A stretch of DNA of 64,000 nucleotides from the NCBI RefSeq assembly GCF_002286975.1, contig NZ_NSKB01000002.1:186001-250000 (forward strand), given 5' to 3'. The translations under genes were made by a program, and so were the position numbers. Positions within the stretch are counted from its first letter, which is position 1; each line of letters begins with the position of its first letter. Origin of the DNA: Halomonas salipaludis. GTDB taxonomy: Bacteria > Pseudomonadota > Gammaproteobacteria > Pseudomonadales > Halomonadaceae. The notes below the pieces were generated by a model, which saw nothing but the letters and a program-made list of their open reading frames with translations, was not told the origin of the DNA and ran no database searches. Of this stretch, positions 24,550 through 34,975 are shown piece after piece.

Positions 24550-27159
24550 TCAGCACCTCTCGAGGGTCGTTGTCGTTGTTGTGTCGGGGGTCGCGTCGGC
24601 CCGGGCCAGCCAGGCGGTGAGGCGCTCGCGCACCGCGGCCGCATCGTCCAGGGCCAGCAGCTCGGGCAGCTCGGCGGCCAGGGCGGCGGCATCCAGGCGC
24701 CGCAGGGCCGCCTTCACCGCCGGCACCCGGGCCGGTTCCACGGAGAGTTCGTCGACGCCCAGCGCCACCAGCAGCGGCGCGGCCAGGTCGTCGCCAGCGG
24801 CGGCGCCGCACACCCCTACCGGGCAACGCCCCTTGGCGCCCTCCACCGTGGCCTGGATCAGCCACAGCACCGCCGGGTGCAACACATCGGCCCGGGCGGT
24901 CAGCGCCGGGTCCTCGCGATCCATGGCCAGGGTGTACTGGGTCAGGTCGTTGGTGCCGATGGAGAGGAAGTCCGCCTCGGCGGCGAGGCTGGCGGCACAC
25001 AGGGCGGCGCTGGGCACCTCGATCATGGCGCCCAGCCGCGGCCGCACCTCGAGCCCCATCTCGGAGGCGATGGCCTCCAGGCGCTGGCGCACCTGGCGCA
25101 GTTCACCGGCCTCGCTGACCATCGGCAGCATGATATGCAGGGCGTCGAGTCGCGTGACGCCGAGCAGGGCCCGCAGTTGGGTCTCCAGCAGCTCGGGATG
25201 ACTGGCCCAGAGGCGAGCACCACGCACACCCAGCGCCGGGTTGGGCACCGCCGGCAGGCGCAGGTAGGGCAACTGCTTGTCGGCGCCGATATCCAGGGTG
25301 CGGATGATCACCGGCTTGCCGCCCAGGGCCGCCAGGGCAGCCTGGTATTCGCCGCGCTGGGTGGCCTCGTCGGGGGCGCTATCGCGCTCCAGGAAGAGGA
25401 ATTCGCTGCGCAACAGGCCCACGCCATCGGCGCCGGCCTCCGCGGCCAGGCGCGCCTCCTCGGCGCCGCCGATATTGGCGCACACCTCGACCTCGCGGCC
25501 GTCCCGGGTGATGGCGGGCTCGAAGGCCGCCGCCCGCGCCGCCTCGGCCTCGCGGCGGCGGGCCGCGATCCGCGCCGCCACCTCGGCGACCCGGGCCTCG
25601 CTCGGCGCCGGCACCAGGCGGCCGCGCTCGGCATCCAGGATGGCCGCCTCGCTCGGGACGTCATCGAGGGCCGCCAGCAGGGCCGGCCCCATGGCCACCA
25701 GGCAGGGAATGCCCCGGGCCCGGGCCAGGATGGCCACATGGGAGGTGGTGCCGCCGCCGGCCAGGCAGAGCCCGGCGGGACGCCGGGCGGCTACCGCCAC
25801 CAGCTCCGAGGGGGTCAGCTCCTCGGCCACCAACAGGGCGCCCTCGGGGAATTCGGGCAGCGCAGCCTCCGCCGCGTCGCTCAGCTCCGCCATCACCCGC
25901 CGCTGCAGATCGCGCAGGTCGGCGACCCGGGCGGCCAGCAGGGCGTTGCCGGTGGCCTCGAGGCGCTCGGCCTCGGCGTCCAGGGCCTCCCGCCAGGCCT
26001 GGCCGGCACCGCGCCCGGCGCGAAGGCGCTCGCCGGCCGCCGCCACCAGGTCCGGGTCCGCCAGCCAGGCGCCATGGGCGGCGAAGATCTCCGCCTCGGC
26101 GGTCTGCCCGCTGCGGGTCGCCTCGGCTTCGTCCCGGGCCAGGGCCTCGCCGACCCGGGCCAACGCCTGGGTCAGCCGCGGCGCCTCCACGACCTCGCCC
26201 TCGCCGTCATGGGACACGGTGGGCAGCGGCGGCCGATAGTGCACCAGCGGCCCCAGGGCCAGGCCGGGGCTGGCCACCAGGCCGGCCAGCTCGCCCTCCT
26301 CTAATACCTCCCCCAGTGCCTCGCCCAGCGCCTCGTTCGGTGTCGCTTGAGGCTTAGGAGCGGGATGCGGTTCGGCCTCGGGGGTGGTCAGCAGCGCCTC
26401 GGCGTCGTCCAGGGCCGCCTCGGCGTGTTCGCCCCGGGCGGTCAACCGCAGCGCCGCACCCTCGGTGAGCCCCAGGTTCATCAAGGCGCTTAGGCTATCG
26501 GCGCTGGCGCTGGCGCTGGGGCTATCGGCGCCCTCGTGATCCAGTGTCAGACTAACGCCATGCTCCCGGGCGATGGCCCGCAACCGCGCCGCGGGGCGGG
26601 CATGCAGGCCCGCCGCCAGGGCCAGGGTCAGGCGCCGCTCGGCCTCGGGTCCACCGGCCACCGTCTTATGGCATTCCGCCACCGCCGCCTCCAGCACCAG
26701 CAGCGGCTCGCCCAGGGCGACCCGGACGCCGGCCGCGAGGCTCGGCTCGCGCAGTCGCCAGCCGGCGGCCTCGGTGATCACCAAGGGGGTAATCAGGGCA
26801 CTGGCGCCCCGGGCCAGGGCGTCGGCATCGAAGCGGCACAGCGGATCGCCGGCACGTACCCGGTCGCCCACGGCCACCAGGGGTTCGATACCCTGCCCCT
26901 GCAGTTCCACGGTATCCAGGCCCAGGTGGAGCAGCAGCTCCACCCCGGCGGCGGTTTTCAGGGTCAGGGCGTGGTGGGTACGGGCGCACTGCACCACCTC
27001 GCCATCGCAGGGCGCATGCAGGCACTCGCCGAGGGGGTCGAGGGCGATGCCCTCGCCCAGGGCCTGGCCGGCGAAGACCGGGTCGGGCACCGCGCTGAGG
27101 GGCACCACCACCCCGGCCACGGGGGCCAGCAGGGTCAGGGTTTGGCTGGAATCGGACAT
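24550..27159 (-). CDS. nagF: PTS multiphosphoryl transfer protein EIIA-HPr-EI
   Basis: An 869-residue fusion that carries phosphate from PEP to NagE. EIIA(Glc-type) covers about 1-150 with active His78 (LLLHLGLDT). HPr covers about 170-260 with His186 (GLHARPAA). Enzyme I covers about 300-865 with His474 (GGTTSHVAILARARG), the PEP-binding R-S-E-F-L-F block and the Cys of PVGVCG near the C-terminus. The start MSDSSQTL has GGGAG before it; the in-frame extension to 27399 runs back into the deaminase gene. Short Ala/Glu/Pro-rich linkers join the domains. A complete dedicated relay means the cluster does not depend on host PTS proteins, which eases transfer. Confidence 0.94.
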   Translation of the reverse strand: MSDSSQTLTLLAPVAGVVVPLSAVPDPVFAGQALGEGIALDPLGECLHAPCDGEVVQCARTHHALTLKTAAGVELLLHLGLDTVELQGQGIEPLVAVGDRVRAGDPLCRFDADALARGASALITPLVITEAAGWRLREPSLAAGVRVALGEPLLVLEAAVAECHKTVAGGPEAERRLTLALAAGLHARPAARLRAIAREHGVSLTLDHEGADSPSASASADSLSALMNLGLTEGAALRLTARGEHAEAALDDAEALLTTPEAEPHPAPKPQATPNEALGEALGEVLEEGELAGLVASPGLALGPLVHYRPPLPTVSHDGEGEVVEAPRLTQALARVGEALARDEAEATRSGQTAEAEIFAAHGAWLADPDLVAAAGERLRAGRGAGQAWREALDAEAERLEATGNALLAARVADLRDLQRRVMAELSDAAEAALPEFPEGALLVAEELTPSELVAVAARRPAGLCLAGGGTTSHVAILARARGIPCLVAMGPALLAALDDVPSEAAILDAERGRLVPAPSEARVAEVAARIAARRREAEAARAAAFEPAITRDGREVEVCANIGGAEEARLAAEAGADGVGLLRSEFLFLERDSAPDEATQRGEYQAALAALGGKPVIIRTLDIGADKQLPYLRLPAVPNPALGVRGARLWASHPELLETQLRALLGVTRLDALHIMLPMVSEAGELRQVRQRLEAIASEMGLEVRPRLGAMIEVPSAALCAASLAAEADFLSIGTNDLTQYTLAMDREDPALTARADVLHPAVLWLIQATVEGAKGRCPVGVCGAAAGDDLAAPLLVALGVDELSVEPARVPAVKAALRRLDAAALAAELPELLALDDAAAVRERLTAWLARADATPDTTTTTTLERC

Positions 27160-27188
27160 GGGAAGACTCCCGATATTATTGTTAGCTG

Positions 27189-28198
27189 TTACAGGGTGCA
27201 GGTGACCTTGTTGAGATGCCGGGGGCGGTCCGGGTCGCTGCCCCGGGCCGCCGCCAGGCCGGCCACCATGACGTAGAAGCTCTGGATCACCGACAGCGGC
27301 TGCAGGGCCTCGTGGCCGGCATCCACCAAGGTCAGCTGGCGCTGGGTCACGCCCTCGTCGGCGGCCAGCAACACCCGGGCGCCGACGCCCTCGAGCCACT
27401 CGGCCAGCTCCAGCAGCCCGGCCTGCTCCGGTCCCGGCGGGGCGAACACCAGCACCGGGTAGCCGGGGCCGATCAGCGCCATGGGGCCGTGACGCACCTC
27501 GGCGCCGCTAAAGGGCTCGGCCTGGATGGCGCAGGTCTCCTTGAACTTCAGCGCCGCCTCCTGGGCCACGGCGAGGCCGGCGCCACGGCCGATCACCATC
27601 AGCTTGTCGGCACCCGTCAGGGCCTCGATGGCGGTCGACCAGTTCATCGCCAGGGCCCGGGTCAGGCGCTCGGGCAGGCCGTCCAGGGCATAGAGCAGGC
27701 CGCGATCCTCCTGCCAGTGGCCGATCAGTTGGGCCATGGCGGAGAGCGTGGCCAGGTAGCTCTTGGTGGCGGCCACGCTCTTCTCCTCCCCGGCATAGAG
27801 GGGAATCTCAGTGTCGCTGGCCGCCCCCAGGGGCGACTGGGGAGTATTGACCAGCGCCAGGGTGCGGGCGCCGGCGGCGGCCAGCGCGTGCTGGGTGGCC
27901 ACCAGGTCGGGGCTCTGGCCCGACTGGGAGACCGCCAGGGCCAGTTGGCCGGTGAGGCGCCAAGGGGCCTTGGCCAGGGTGGTCAGCGAGGGCGGCAAGG
28001 AGGCCACCGGGATGCCGCGGCGCTTCATGCACTGGTAGGCGAAGTAGCCGGCGGCGTGATCGGAACTGCCCCGGGCCACGGTGACCACGGCGGTGGGCTC
28101 GGCGAGACGCAGGCGCTCGCCCAGGTCGGCGAGCAGGGCCTGGTTGCGTTGCAGCTGGCCGCGGATGCGCTCCGGGGCGTTACGGGCTTCTTCGAGCA

Positions 28199-28208
<10 letters not shown>
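27189..28208 (-). CDS. SIS-domain glucosamine-6-phosphate deaminase (NagB-II type)
   Basis: A 339-residue protein of two SIS domains related to the isomerase half of GlmS but lacking its glutaminase domain. This form replaces the classical NagB in several Proteobacteria and turns glucosamine-6-phosphate into fructose-6-phosphate and ammonia. Visible marks: VARGSSDHAAGYF (about 43-55), SQSGQSPDLV (about 96-105), EEKSVAATKSYLATL and the closing NKVTCTL. AAGGAG precedes the ATG. It overlaps nagA by 10 bases. The annotation deaminase rather than aminotransferase rests on its place in the nag cluster. Confidence 0.9.
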
Positions 28209-29323
<1,115 letters not shown>

Positions 29324-29331
29324 GGAGCCTC

Positions 29332-30066
29332 CTAACGAGTCAGCTCGACCATAAAGTCGTAGTAGTCGGTGCGGCAGTAGGTGACGGTGAGCTCCGCCGG
29401 GGTGCCGTCGGCGAGATAACCCAGGCGCGTCACCTTGAGCAGCGCCTGGCCCTCCGGTACCTCGGCCAGGGCCGCCAGCTCGGCGTCGGCATTGATAGCG
29501 GTGACGTGCTGCAGGGCCCGGGCCACCCGCTTGCCGCTGGCCTCCAGCACCGCATAGAGGGAGGTCTCCACCGCTCGGGGATCGGGCAGCACCGCCTCGG
29601 GCAGGCAGCTCTCCTCCACCGCCATCACCACCTCGTCGGCCAGGCGCAGGCGTTTGAGGCGTGCCACCCGGGCATCGGCGCCCAGCCCCAGGCGCATGCC
29701 CTCCTCCACGCTGGGGGTGGCCAGGCCGCGCGCCAGCCAATGGGAGCTGGGGGTGAAGCCGCGCTGGGTGAGCAGCTCGGTAAAGCTGGAGAGCCGCGAC
29801 AGGGACTGATTGAGGCGCGGGGTAATAAAGGTGCCTGAACCGCGGCTGCGGCGGATCAGCCCCAGCTCGGCCAGGCGATCCAGGGCCTTGCGGGCGGTGA
29901 TCCGCGACACCTCCAGGCTCTCGGCCAGATTGCGCTCCGAGGGCAGTGCCTCGCCGGCCTGCCAGGCGCCGGTCTCGATGGCCTGCTCCAGCTGGCGGGC
30001 CAGTTGCTGGTAGAGGGGCGTCGCGCCCTGGGGGTCGAGGCGCAGCTGGGGGAAGCGTGGATCCAT
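29332..30066 (-). CDS. GntR/HutC-family regulator of the nag operon (NagQ/NagR type)
   Basis: A 244-residue repressor with an N-terminal winged helix (about 15-80: GATPLYQQLARQLEQAI, LPSERNLAESLEVSRITARKAL) and a C-terminal UTRA effector domain (about 100-240). Relatives bind GlcNAc-6-phosphate or glucosamine-6-phosphate and release DNA. The ATG at 30066 with GGGAG upstream is chosen over an in-frame ATG at 30096 that lacks a ribosome site and lies in the operator. It is the first gene of the operon, so it should regulate itself and nagA-deaminase-nagF-nagE through the paired sites at 30094-30144. Confidence 0.9.
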   Translation of the reverse strand: MDPRFPQLRLDPQGATPLYQQLARQLEQAIETGAWQAGEALPSERNLAESLEVSRITARKALDRLAELGLIRRSRGSGTFITPRLNQSLSRLSSFTELLTQRGFTPSSHWLARGLATPSVEEGMRLGLGADARVARLKRLRLADEVVMAVEESCLPEAVLPDPRAVETSLYAVLEASGKRVARALQHVTAINADAELAALAEVPEGQALLKVTRLGYLADGTPAELTVTYCRTDYYDFMVELTR

Positions 30067-30093
30067 GGATCTCTCCCTGTCTGGAGTAGTAGA

Positions 30094-30144
30094 CATACCA
30101 ATCTAATACCACTATAGCCCCATATTGATACCAGTCAAATACCA
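30094..30144 (-). promoter_or_regulatory. nag promoter with two NagQ-like operators
   Basis: On the minus strand the promoter is TTGACT (30138-30133), a 16-base spacer and TATAGT (30116-30111). Two tandem elements of the form TGGTATT-N4-TGGTAT overlap it: 30144-30127 covers the -35, and 30111-30094 starts at the -10 edge. They are 33 bp apart, on the same helix face. As I recall, NagQ boxes in Xanthomonas have this same tandem TGGTATT-N4 layout. A bound regulator would block the polymerase. Confidence 0.8.
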
Positions 30145-30209
30145 CTCCACTACAACCTTGGTGGAACAAGATTCCTTGCCGATAGAAGACCAGCGCTTTC
30201 TCTCTGGAG

Positions 30210-30398
30210 CAGGGACACTGGAGGCAGACCGGAGCGAGGCGACTTTTTCAGGGGTGAAGAGGACTCCTCAGGACGGGTTGGCCATGGATGACCTACCCCG
30301 CCCTGCAAGCGAAGTAGGATTGCGTAGCAACGCAGGAAAAAACCGAGCGCCCAGGGAGGGGGGGGGACCGCGTCTTCGCGCGGGGCCGGCCTACCGGA
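30210..30398. repeat. dispersed intergenic repeat, copy A
   Basis: Similar, with many mismatches and small gaps, to 32588-32766. Shared anchors in the same order are a GAGG-rich start, ACGGGyTGGCCATGGATG, CCTGCAAGCGrAG.AGGAT, and AGCGCCCAGGGA. It lies at the right end of the inserted segment and holds no credible gene. The rest of 30145-30489 shows nothing else I can assign. Confidence 0.6.
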
Positions 30399-30489
30399 GT
30401 ATCTGCCCCCAGGGTAACCCCGGGACTTAGCGCTGAGACGATGCAGGTTCTTGAGACACCGGGGCCAAAGCGAACTTCAGGAAGCGCGC

Positions 30490-30555
30490 GATTGGCGGGG
30501 CCGACGGGAATCCGTATAGTGGCTGCTTACCCCCGCCAAGCTAAAGTGTCCGATG
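30490..30555 (+). repeat. 66-bp direct repeat, right copy, containing the rnb promoter
   Basis: Perfect copy of 22664-22729. The promoter TTGGCG (30492) - 17 bases - TATAGT (30515) lies 33 bases before the rnb ATG, which is included in the repeat. The promoter is framed by a 9-base inverted repeat, TTGGCGGGG at 30492 and CCCCGCCAA at 30531. Confidence 0.95.
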
Positions 30556-32493
30556 CTGCAGAATAACGCCCTGCTTGCCCAGCTCAAGCAACAGATTCGC
30601 TCTACCACGCCTCGCGTAGAGGGCGTGATCAAGGCCACCGACAAGGGATTCGGCTTTCTCGAGACCGACGACGGCGAGTCCTACTTCGTGCCGCCGCCGG
30701 CCATGAAGCAGGTCATCCACGGCGATCGCGTCGCCGCCGTTGTCCACGAGGACGGCGACAAGCGCTCCGTCGAGCCGGACACCCTCATCGAGCAGGGCCT
30801 GACGCGCTTCGTCGCCCGCGTGCAGAAGCGCGAGGGACGCCTGGCCGTGGTGCCCGACCACCCGTCGGTCAAGAATGTCCTCAAGTCGCGGATCAAGAAC
30901 AGCCTCGACGAGGAGAGCATCAGCGACGGCGACTGGGTCGTGGCGCGCCTGGTACGCCATCCGCTCAAGGAGAACGACCGCGGTTTCTTCGCCCAGATCG
31001 ATGAGCTGGTGGTCAAGGCCGACGACCCGGCAGTGCCGTGGCGCGTGACCCTGGCCCGCCATGCCCTCGAGCAGGCCTCCCCCGAAGCCGGTGACGAGTG
31101 GCCGCTGCGCGACGAGGGCCTCGAGCGCGAGGACCTCACCGCCGAGCCGTTCTTCACCATCGACGGCGAGAAGACCCGCGACATGGACGATGCGCTGCGC
31201 GTCGAACCCCGCGACGGCGGCGGCTGGCGGCTCAGCGTGGCCATCGCCGACCCCACCGCCTACGTCGACGAACAGCATGCCGCCGACCTCGAGGCGCGCA
31301 CCCGGGCCTTCACCGTCTATCTGCCGGGACAGAATGTCACCATGCTGCCGGAAGTGCTGGCCGACGACCTGTGCTCGCTGTGGGAAGGCCGTGAGCGGCC
31401 GGTGCTGACCTGCACCCTGGAGATCAACGCCGACGGCAGCCTCGGCGACTACCGCTTCTTCGCCGCCACCGCCAAGTCGCATGCCAAGCTCGTCTATGAC
31501 CGGGTCTCCGACTGGCTCGAGGGCCAAGGCGAGTGGGCGCCTGACGCGGCGATCGCCCCTCAGCTCGAGGCGCTGCGCGACCTGACCGAGGCGCGCAGCG
31601 CCTGGCGCGCCGAGCATGCGCTGGTGTTCAAGGATCGTCCCGACTACGAGTTCGACCTCGACGAGGCGGGCAATGTACTCGGCATCCGCACCGAGCAGCG
31701 GCGCATCGCCAATCGCATGATCGAAGAGTCGATGATCGCCGCCAACGCCTGCTGCGCCGACCTGCTCGCCGACAAGGTCGGCCACGGCATCTTCAACGTG
31801 CACCGCGCCTTCGATCCGGACAAGGCCGAGGCCGCTCACGAGTTCCTCAGCGCCCAGCAGATCGAGGTCGAGCGCGAGGCGCTCACCGAGCTGCCGCGCT
31901 ACCGTGAGCTCAAGCGTGCCCTGGAGAGCCGCGAGGACGCCTGGCTGGATATCCGCCTGCGGCGTTTCCAGGGCTTCACCAGCATGTCGGCGCTGCCCGG
32001 GCCGCACTTCGGCTTGGGGCTTGCCGCCTACGCCACCTGGACCTCGCCGATCCGCAAGTATGGCGATATGGTCAATCACCGCCTGATCAAGCAGGTGCTC
32101 AAGGGCGAGAGCGCCTCGGCGGAGGCCAGCCAGCAGCTCACCGAGCAGCTCACCGAGCGCCGCCGCCTCAACCGCATGGCCGAGCGCGACGTCAAGGACT
32201 GGCTCTACGTGCGCTTCCTGACACCGGCCGCCAAGGCCCAGGAAACCTTCGAGGCGGAGATCATGGCCATCAACCGTGGCGGCATGCGCGTACGCCTGAC
32301 CGCCAACGGTGCCACCGCCTTCGTTCCCGCGCCGATGATGCACAGCGACCGCGACAAGGTCGTCATCGACGACAAGGAAGGCCGCATCCAGGTGGAAGGC
32401 GAAGAGCGCTACAAGCTCGGCGATGCGCTTCGCGTGGCGCTCACCGAGGCCCGGGAGGAGACTCGCTCGCTGGTGGCCCGCCCCGCCGAGTGA
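30553..32493 (+). CDS. rnb: exoribonuclease II (RNase II)
   Basis: A 646-residue 3'-to-5' processive exoribonuclease, the length of E. coli RNase II (644) and far shorter than RNase R. Order: two cold-shock domains (about 1-170, starting LLAQLKQQI and KATDKGFGFLE), the RNB catalytic domain (about 190-550, with the metal-binding D-x-D-D run in KTRDMDDALRV and SIRKYGDM-like TSPIRKYGDMVNHRL), and an S1 domain at the C-terminus (FEAEIMAINRGGMRVRL). It degrades mRNA ends in the cytoplasm. Its promoter lies in the 66-bp repeat, so the upstream insertion left it expressed. A strong hairpin follows. Confidence 0.95.
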   Translation: MLQNNALLAQLKQQIRSTTPRVEGVIKATDKGFGFLETDDGESYFVPPPAMKQVIHGDRVAAVVHEDGDKRSVEPDTLIEQGLTRFVARVQKREGRLAVVPDHPSVKNVLKSRIKNSLDEESISDGDWVVARLVRHPLKENDRGFFAQIDELVVKADDPAVPWRVTLARHALEQASPEAGDEWPLRDEGLEREDLTAEPFFTIDGEKTRDMDDALRVEPRDGGGWRLSVAIADPTAYVDEQHAADLEARTRAFTVYLPGQNVTMLPEVLADDLCSLWEGRERPVLTCTLEINADGSLGDYRFFAATAKSHAKLVYDRVSDWLEGQGEWAPDAAIAPQLEALRDLTEARSAWRAEHALVFKDRPDYEFDLDEAGNVLGIRTEQRRIANRMIEESMIAANACCADLLADKVGHGIFNVHRAFDPDKAEAAHEFLSAQQIEVEREALTELPRYRELKRALESREDAWLDIRLRRFQGFTSMSALPGPHFGLGLAAYATWTSPIRKYGDMVNHRLIKQVLKGESASAEASQQLTEQLTERRRLNRMAERDVKDWLYVRFLTPAAKAQETFEAEIMAINRGGMRVRLTANGATAFVPAPMMHSDRDKVVIDDKEGRIQVEGEERYKLGDALRVALTEAREETRSLVARPAE

Positions 32494-32511
32494 GTTCTAC
32501 CCAGCCCACGA

Positions 32512-32546
32512 CACGGCCCCGCCAGGTTCGCCCTGGCGGGGCCGTG
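32512..32546 (+). terminator. terminator hairpin of rnb
   Basis: A 15-bp stem from CACGGCCCC to GGGGCCGTG with loop TTCGC, 18 bases after the stop. No T run follows, but the stem is very stable. Confidence 0.75.
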
Positions 32547-32587
32547 CTATGTGAGCAAGGTGATCGTAGTTGCCTCTAAGCGAAGAA

Positions 32588-32766
32588 CGCCGGGGGCAGG
32601 CCGAAGAGTAGGTTTGCGCCATGGGTGAGGAGCATGCCTCCGAACGGGCTGGCCATGGATGGCCAGCACCGGTCCTGCAAGCGGAGCAGGATGCGAGAGC
32701 GCAGCAGGGCGCAAGATAGCGCCCAGGGATGGGTTTATAGCGCCTCCTCGCAGGCCTGTCGACGGA
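32588..32766. repeat. dispersed intergenic repeat, copy B
   Basis: Diverged copy of the element at 30210-30398, here between rnb and siaA. It contains CCATGGATGGCC-type small palindromes and GCAGG/CCTGC arms, as expected of a structured intergenic repeat. The short open frames across it are not convincing. The remaining stretch to 32905 is AT-richer and should carry the siaA promoter, which I could not define. Confidence 0.6.
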
Positions 32767-32905
32767 TCAGTTCCGAGCGGTACTACCTATCTGCGATAGC
32801 CCTGGCTATGTGGAGGAGTAACTCGCGTGTAAGAAAGGTTTATGCCAAGGTAACGCAAAAGGACGACAATGGTGGGTGAGTTGATCCATCAAGGAAGCTG
32901 ACGCG

Positions 32906-34951
32906 ATGGCAACACACCTCGGACTACGTGGTAAGTCGATCGCGACCTTGCTGCTGGCCTTCCTGCTGGCACTGGTCCCGGCGGTGCTGATCGGCTGGAT
33001 GGCCGTCGAGGAAGTGCGTCGTCACTTCGCTACCGCCTATGCCGAACAGTACACCCTGCTGCAGATGCAGCGGATTACCGCACCGGTGTCGAGGGAGTTG
33101 GCACTATCGCGGCGTTTTGCCAACTCGGTCGTTACCCGCGAGTGGCTTCGCCAGCCCGAGGATCCCGAGCGCCGAGCCAGGTTCTTGGCCGAGGCCGAAG
33201 GCTTCCGCCAGCAGTTCGGCAGCAATGCCTACTTCACCATCGATCACGCCACCCAAGACTACTACTTCGCCGATCAACGTAGCGAGGCGCTGACGCCACA
33301 CTATCGCCTCGACGCTGAAGAGCCGCAAGATGCCTGGTACTTCTCCACCATGGCCAGCACCTCGACCTACAACATCAAGGTCAGTCATGATCGTGTGCTG
33401 GAGCGCACCATGTTGTGGGTCAACGTCAAGGTACGTGATAGCGGTGAGCTGCTTGGCCTGGCTGGCGGCGCCCTGGATCTCGAGGAATTCCTCGCCAGCG
33501 TCATCCGCACCGAGGCGCCCGGGCTGACCTCCATGATCGTCGACCCACGCGGCATCCTCCAGGCCCACCCCGATCAATCTCGCCTGGCACTGGGCGCGAT
33601 CAGCAACCCTCTGGATGCCGATAGCCAACAGCGCATCCAGTCGTCGATTGACGATGCCCAACAGCGTGAAGCGCTCAGGCAGGCGATGCAGGCAGTGATA
33701 CGACGTCCAGGCGATATCCGCGCCATCGATGTCGAGATCGATGGCGCACCGAGGCTGCTGTCGGTGGGTTACATCCCGGAGCTCCAGTGGCTGCTGGTCA
33801 CCACCCTGGACATGCAGTCCGCCCCCATTGTCGAGGGCCGCTGGTTCTGGCCACTACTGGGCGCGCTGATCCTGGTGCTGGGCAGTCTCACGGCGGCCTT
33901 TGCCTTCGCTACCCATCGCCTGATACTGGCCCCGCTCCAGCACCTGACGCTGTCGGCCCGCACCATCGCGAGCGGCGACTATCGTCCTCGGCTCCCCACC
34001 CAACGCCACGATGAGATCGGCGAGCTGTCCCAGGCCTTCTCGCACATGGCACGCCAGGTCGCCGATCACACGCGCAACCTCGAAGCGCAAGTCCACGAGC
34101 GCACTCGCGAACTGGAGAACGCCAATGCGGCAATGGCCGCCGCGCACCAGCAGCTCGACGACTCCATCCAGTACGCCAGCATCATCCAGCGCGCCATCCT
34201 GCCCGACATGCAGCTCTGCGAGCATCTGGTCGCGCATCACGCCGTGCTATGGAAACCGCGGGACACCGTCGGTGGCGACTTCTATGTCTTCCGTGCCACC
34301 CAGCACGGCTATCTGATCGGCGTGGTCGACTGTGCCGGCCACGGCGTTCCCGGTGCCATGATGACCATGCTGGCGCGTGCCATCATCGACCACGCCATCG
34401 CCCAGCAGGGTGCCGACGACCCCGCCGCTCTTCTCAACGAGATCGATCGCCAGTCGCGCCAGCTGCTTCCCGAAGCGCAGTTGCCCTCGTCCATCGCCAC
34501 CAATATGGATATCGGCCTCGCCTGGGTCGAGACAGCATGCCAGCAGCTCACCTATGCCGGAGCCAAGCTCGACCTCTATGCCAGCGACGGTAACCAGCTC
34601 GAGCACCTCAAGGGACACAAGCGTGCCCTGGGGCATCGACGCCAGGCCCGTTACACCAACCAACAGCTGCCGCTTCACCCCGGTTGGCGCTATTATCTAT
34701 GTAGCGACGGCTTTCTCGATCAGGCCGGTGGCAGACACGGCTTCGGCTTCGGCAACCGCCGCTTCGAGGCACTGATACGAAGCCAGGCGGCGGCGCCACT
34801 CGATGCCCAGCTTGCCGCCTTCGAGCAGGCGCTCAACGAGTATCAAGGCCCACACAGTCAGCGTGACGACATCACCCTGTTGATCTTCTGCACGGAATCG
34901 GACGTCACCGAGCCCGTTCCCCATCGTCCACCCAGCCCCTCTCAGGGCTGA
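32906..34951 (+). CDS. siaA: SiaA: membrane PP2C-type phosphatase of biofilm control
   Basis: A 681-residue inner-membrane protein. Helix 1 (about 12-34), a periplasmic dCache-like sensor (about 35-305), helix 2 (about 312-335), HAMP (about 336-390), a short coiled coil (VHERTRELENANAAMAAAHQQ), then a SpoIIE/PP2C phosphatase (about 430-665) with KPRDTVGGDFYVF, VVDCAGHGVPGAMMTM and SQRDDITLLIF carrying the metal-binding Asp residues. In P. aeruginosa SiaA dephosphorylates SiaC and thereby lets it activate the diguanylate cyclase SiaD in response to surface or detergent cues. It is the first gene of siaA-B-C-D. AAGGAAG precedes the ATG. Confidence 0.93.
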   Translation: MATHLGLRGKSIATLLLAFLLALVPAVLIGWMAVEEVRRHFATAYAEQYTLLQMQRITAPVSRELALSRRFANSVVTREWLRQPEDPERRARFLAEAEGFRQQFGSNAYFTIDHATQDYYFADQRSEALTPHYRLDAEEPQDAWYFSTMASTSTYNIKVSHDRVLERTMLWVNVKVRDSGELLGLAGGALDLEEFLASVIRTEAPGLTSMIVDPRGILQAHPDQSRLALGAISNPLDADSQQRIQSSIDDAQQREALRQAMQAVIRRPGDIRAIDVEIDGAPRLLSVGYIPELQWLLVTTLDMQSAPIVEGRWFWPLLGALILVLGSLTAAFAFATHRLILAPLQHLTLSARTIASGDYRPRLPTQRHDEIGELSQAFSHMARQVADHTRNLEAQVHERTRELENANAAMAAAHQQLDDSIQYASIIQRAILPDMQLCEHLVAHHAVLWKPRDTVGGDFYVFRATQHGYLIGVVDCAGHGVPGAMMTMLARAIIDHAIAQQGADDPAALLNEIDRQSRQLLPEAQLPSSIATNMDIGLAWVETACQQLTYAGAKLDLYASDGNQLEHLKGHKRALGHRRQARYTNQQLPLHPGWRYYLCSDGFLDQAGGRHGFGFGNRRFEALIRSQAAAPLDAQLAAFEQALNEYQGPHSQRDDITLLIFCTESDVTEPVPHRPPSPSQG

Positions 34952-34975
34952 ATCATTGCCAGCCAAGGAATTGCC

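Noticed and set aside
30553-32493. Annotation as RNase R (rnr)
   Set aside because: Length (646), the N-terminal LLAQLKQQI start and absence of the long N- and C-terminal extensions match RNase II (rnb).
32625-32879. 84-codon open frame between rnb and siaA
   Set aside because: It falls in the dispersed repeat, has no ribosome site and no protein-like pattern.
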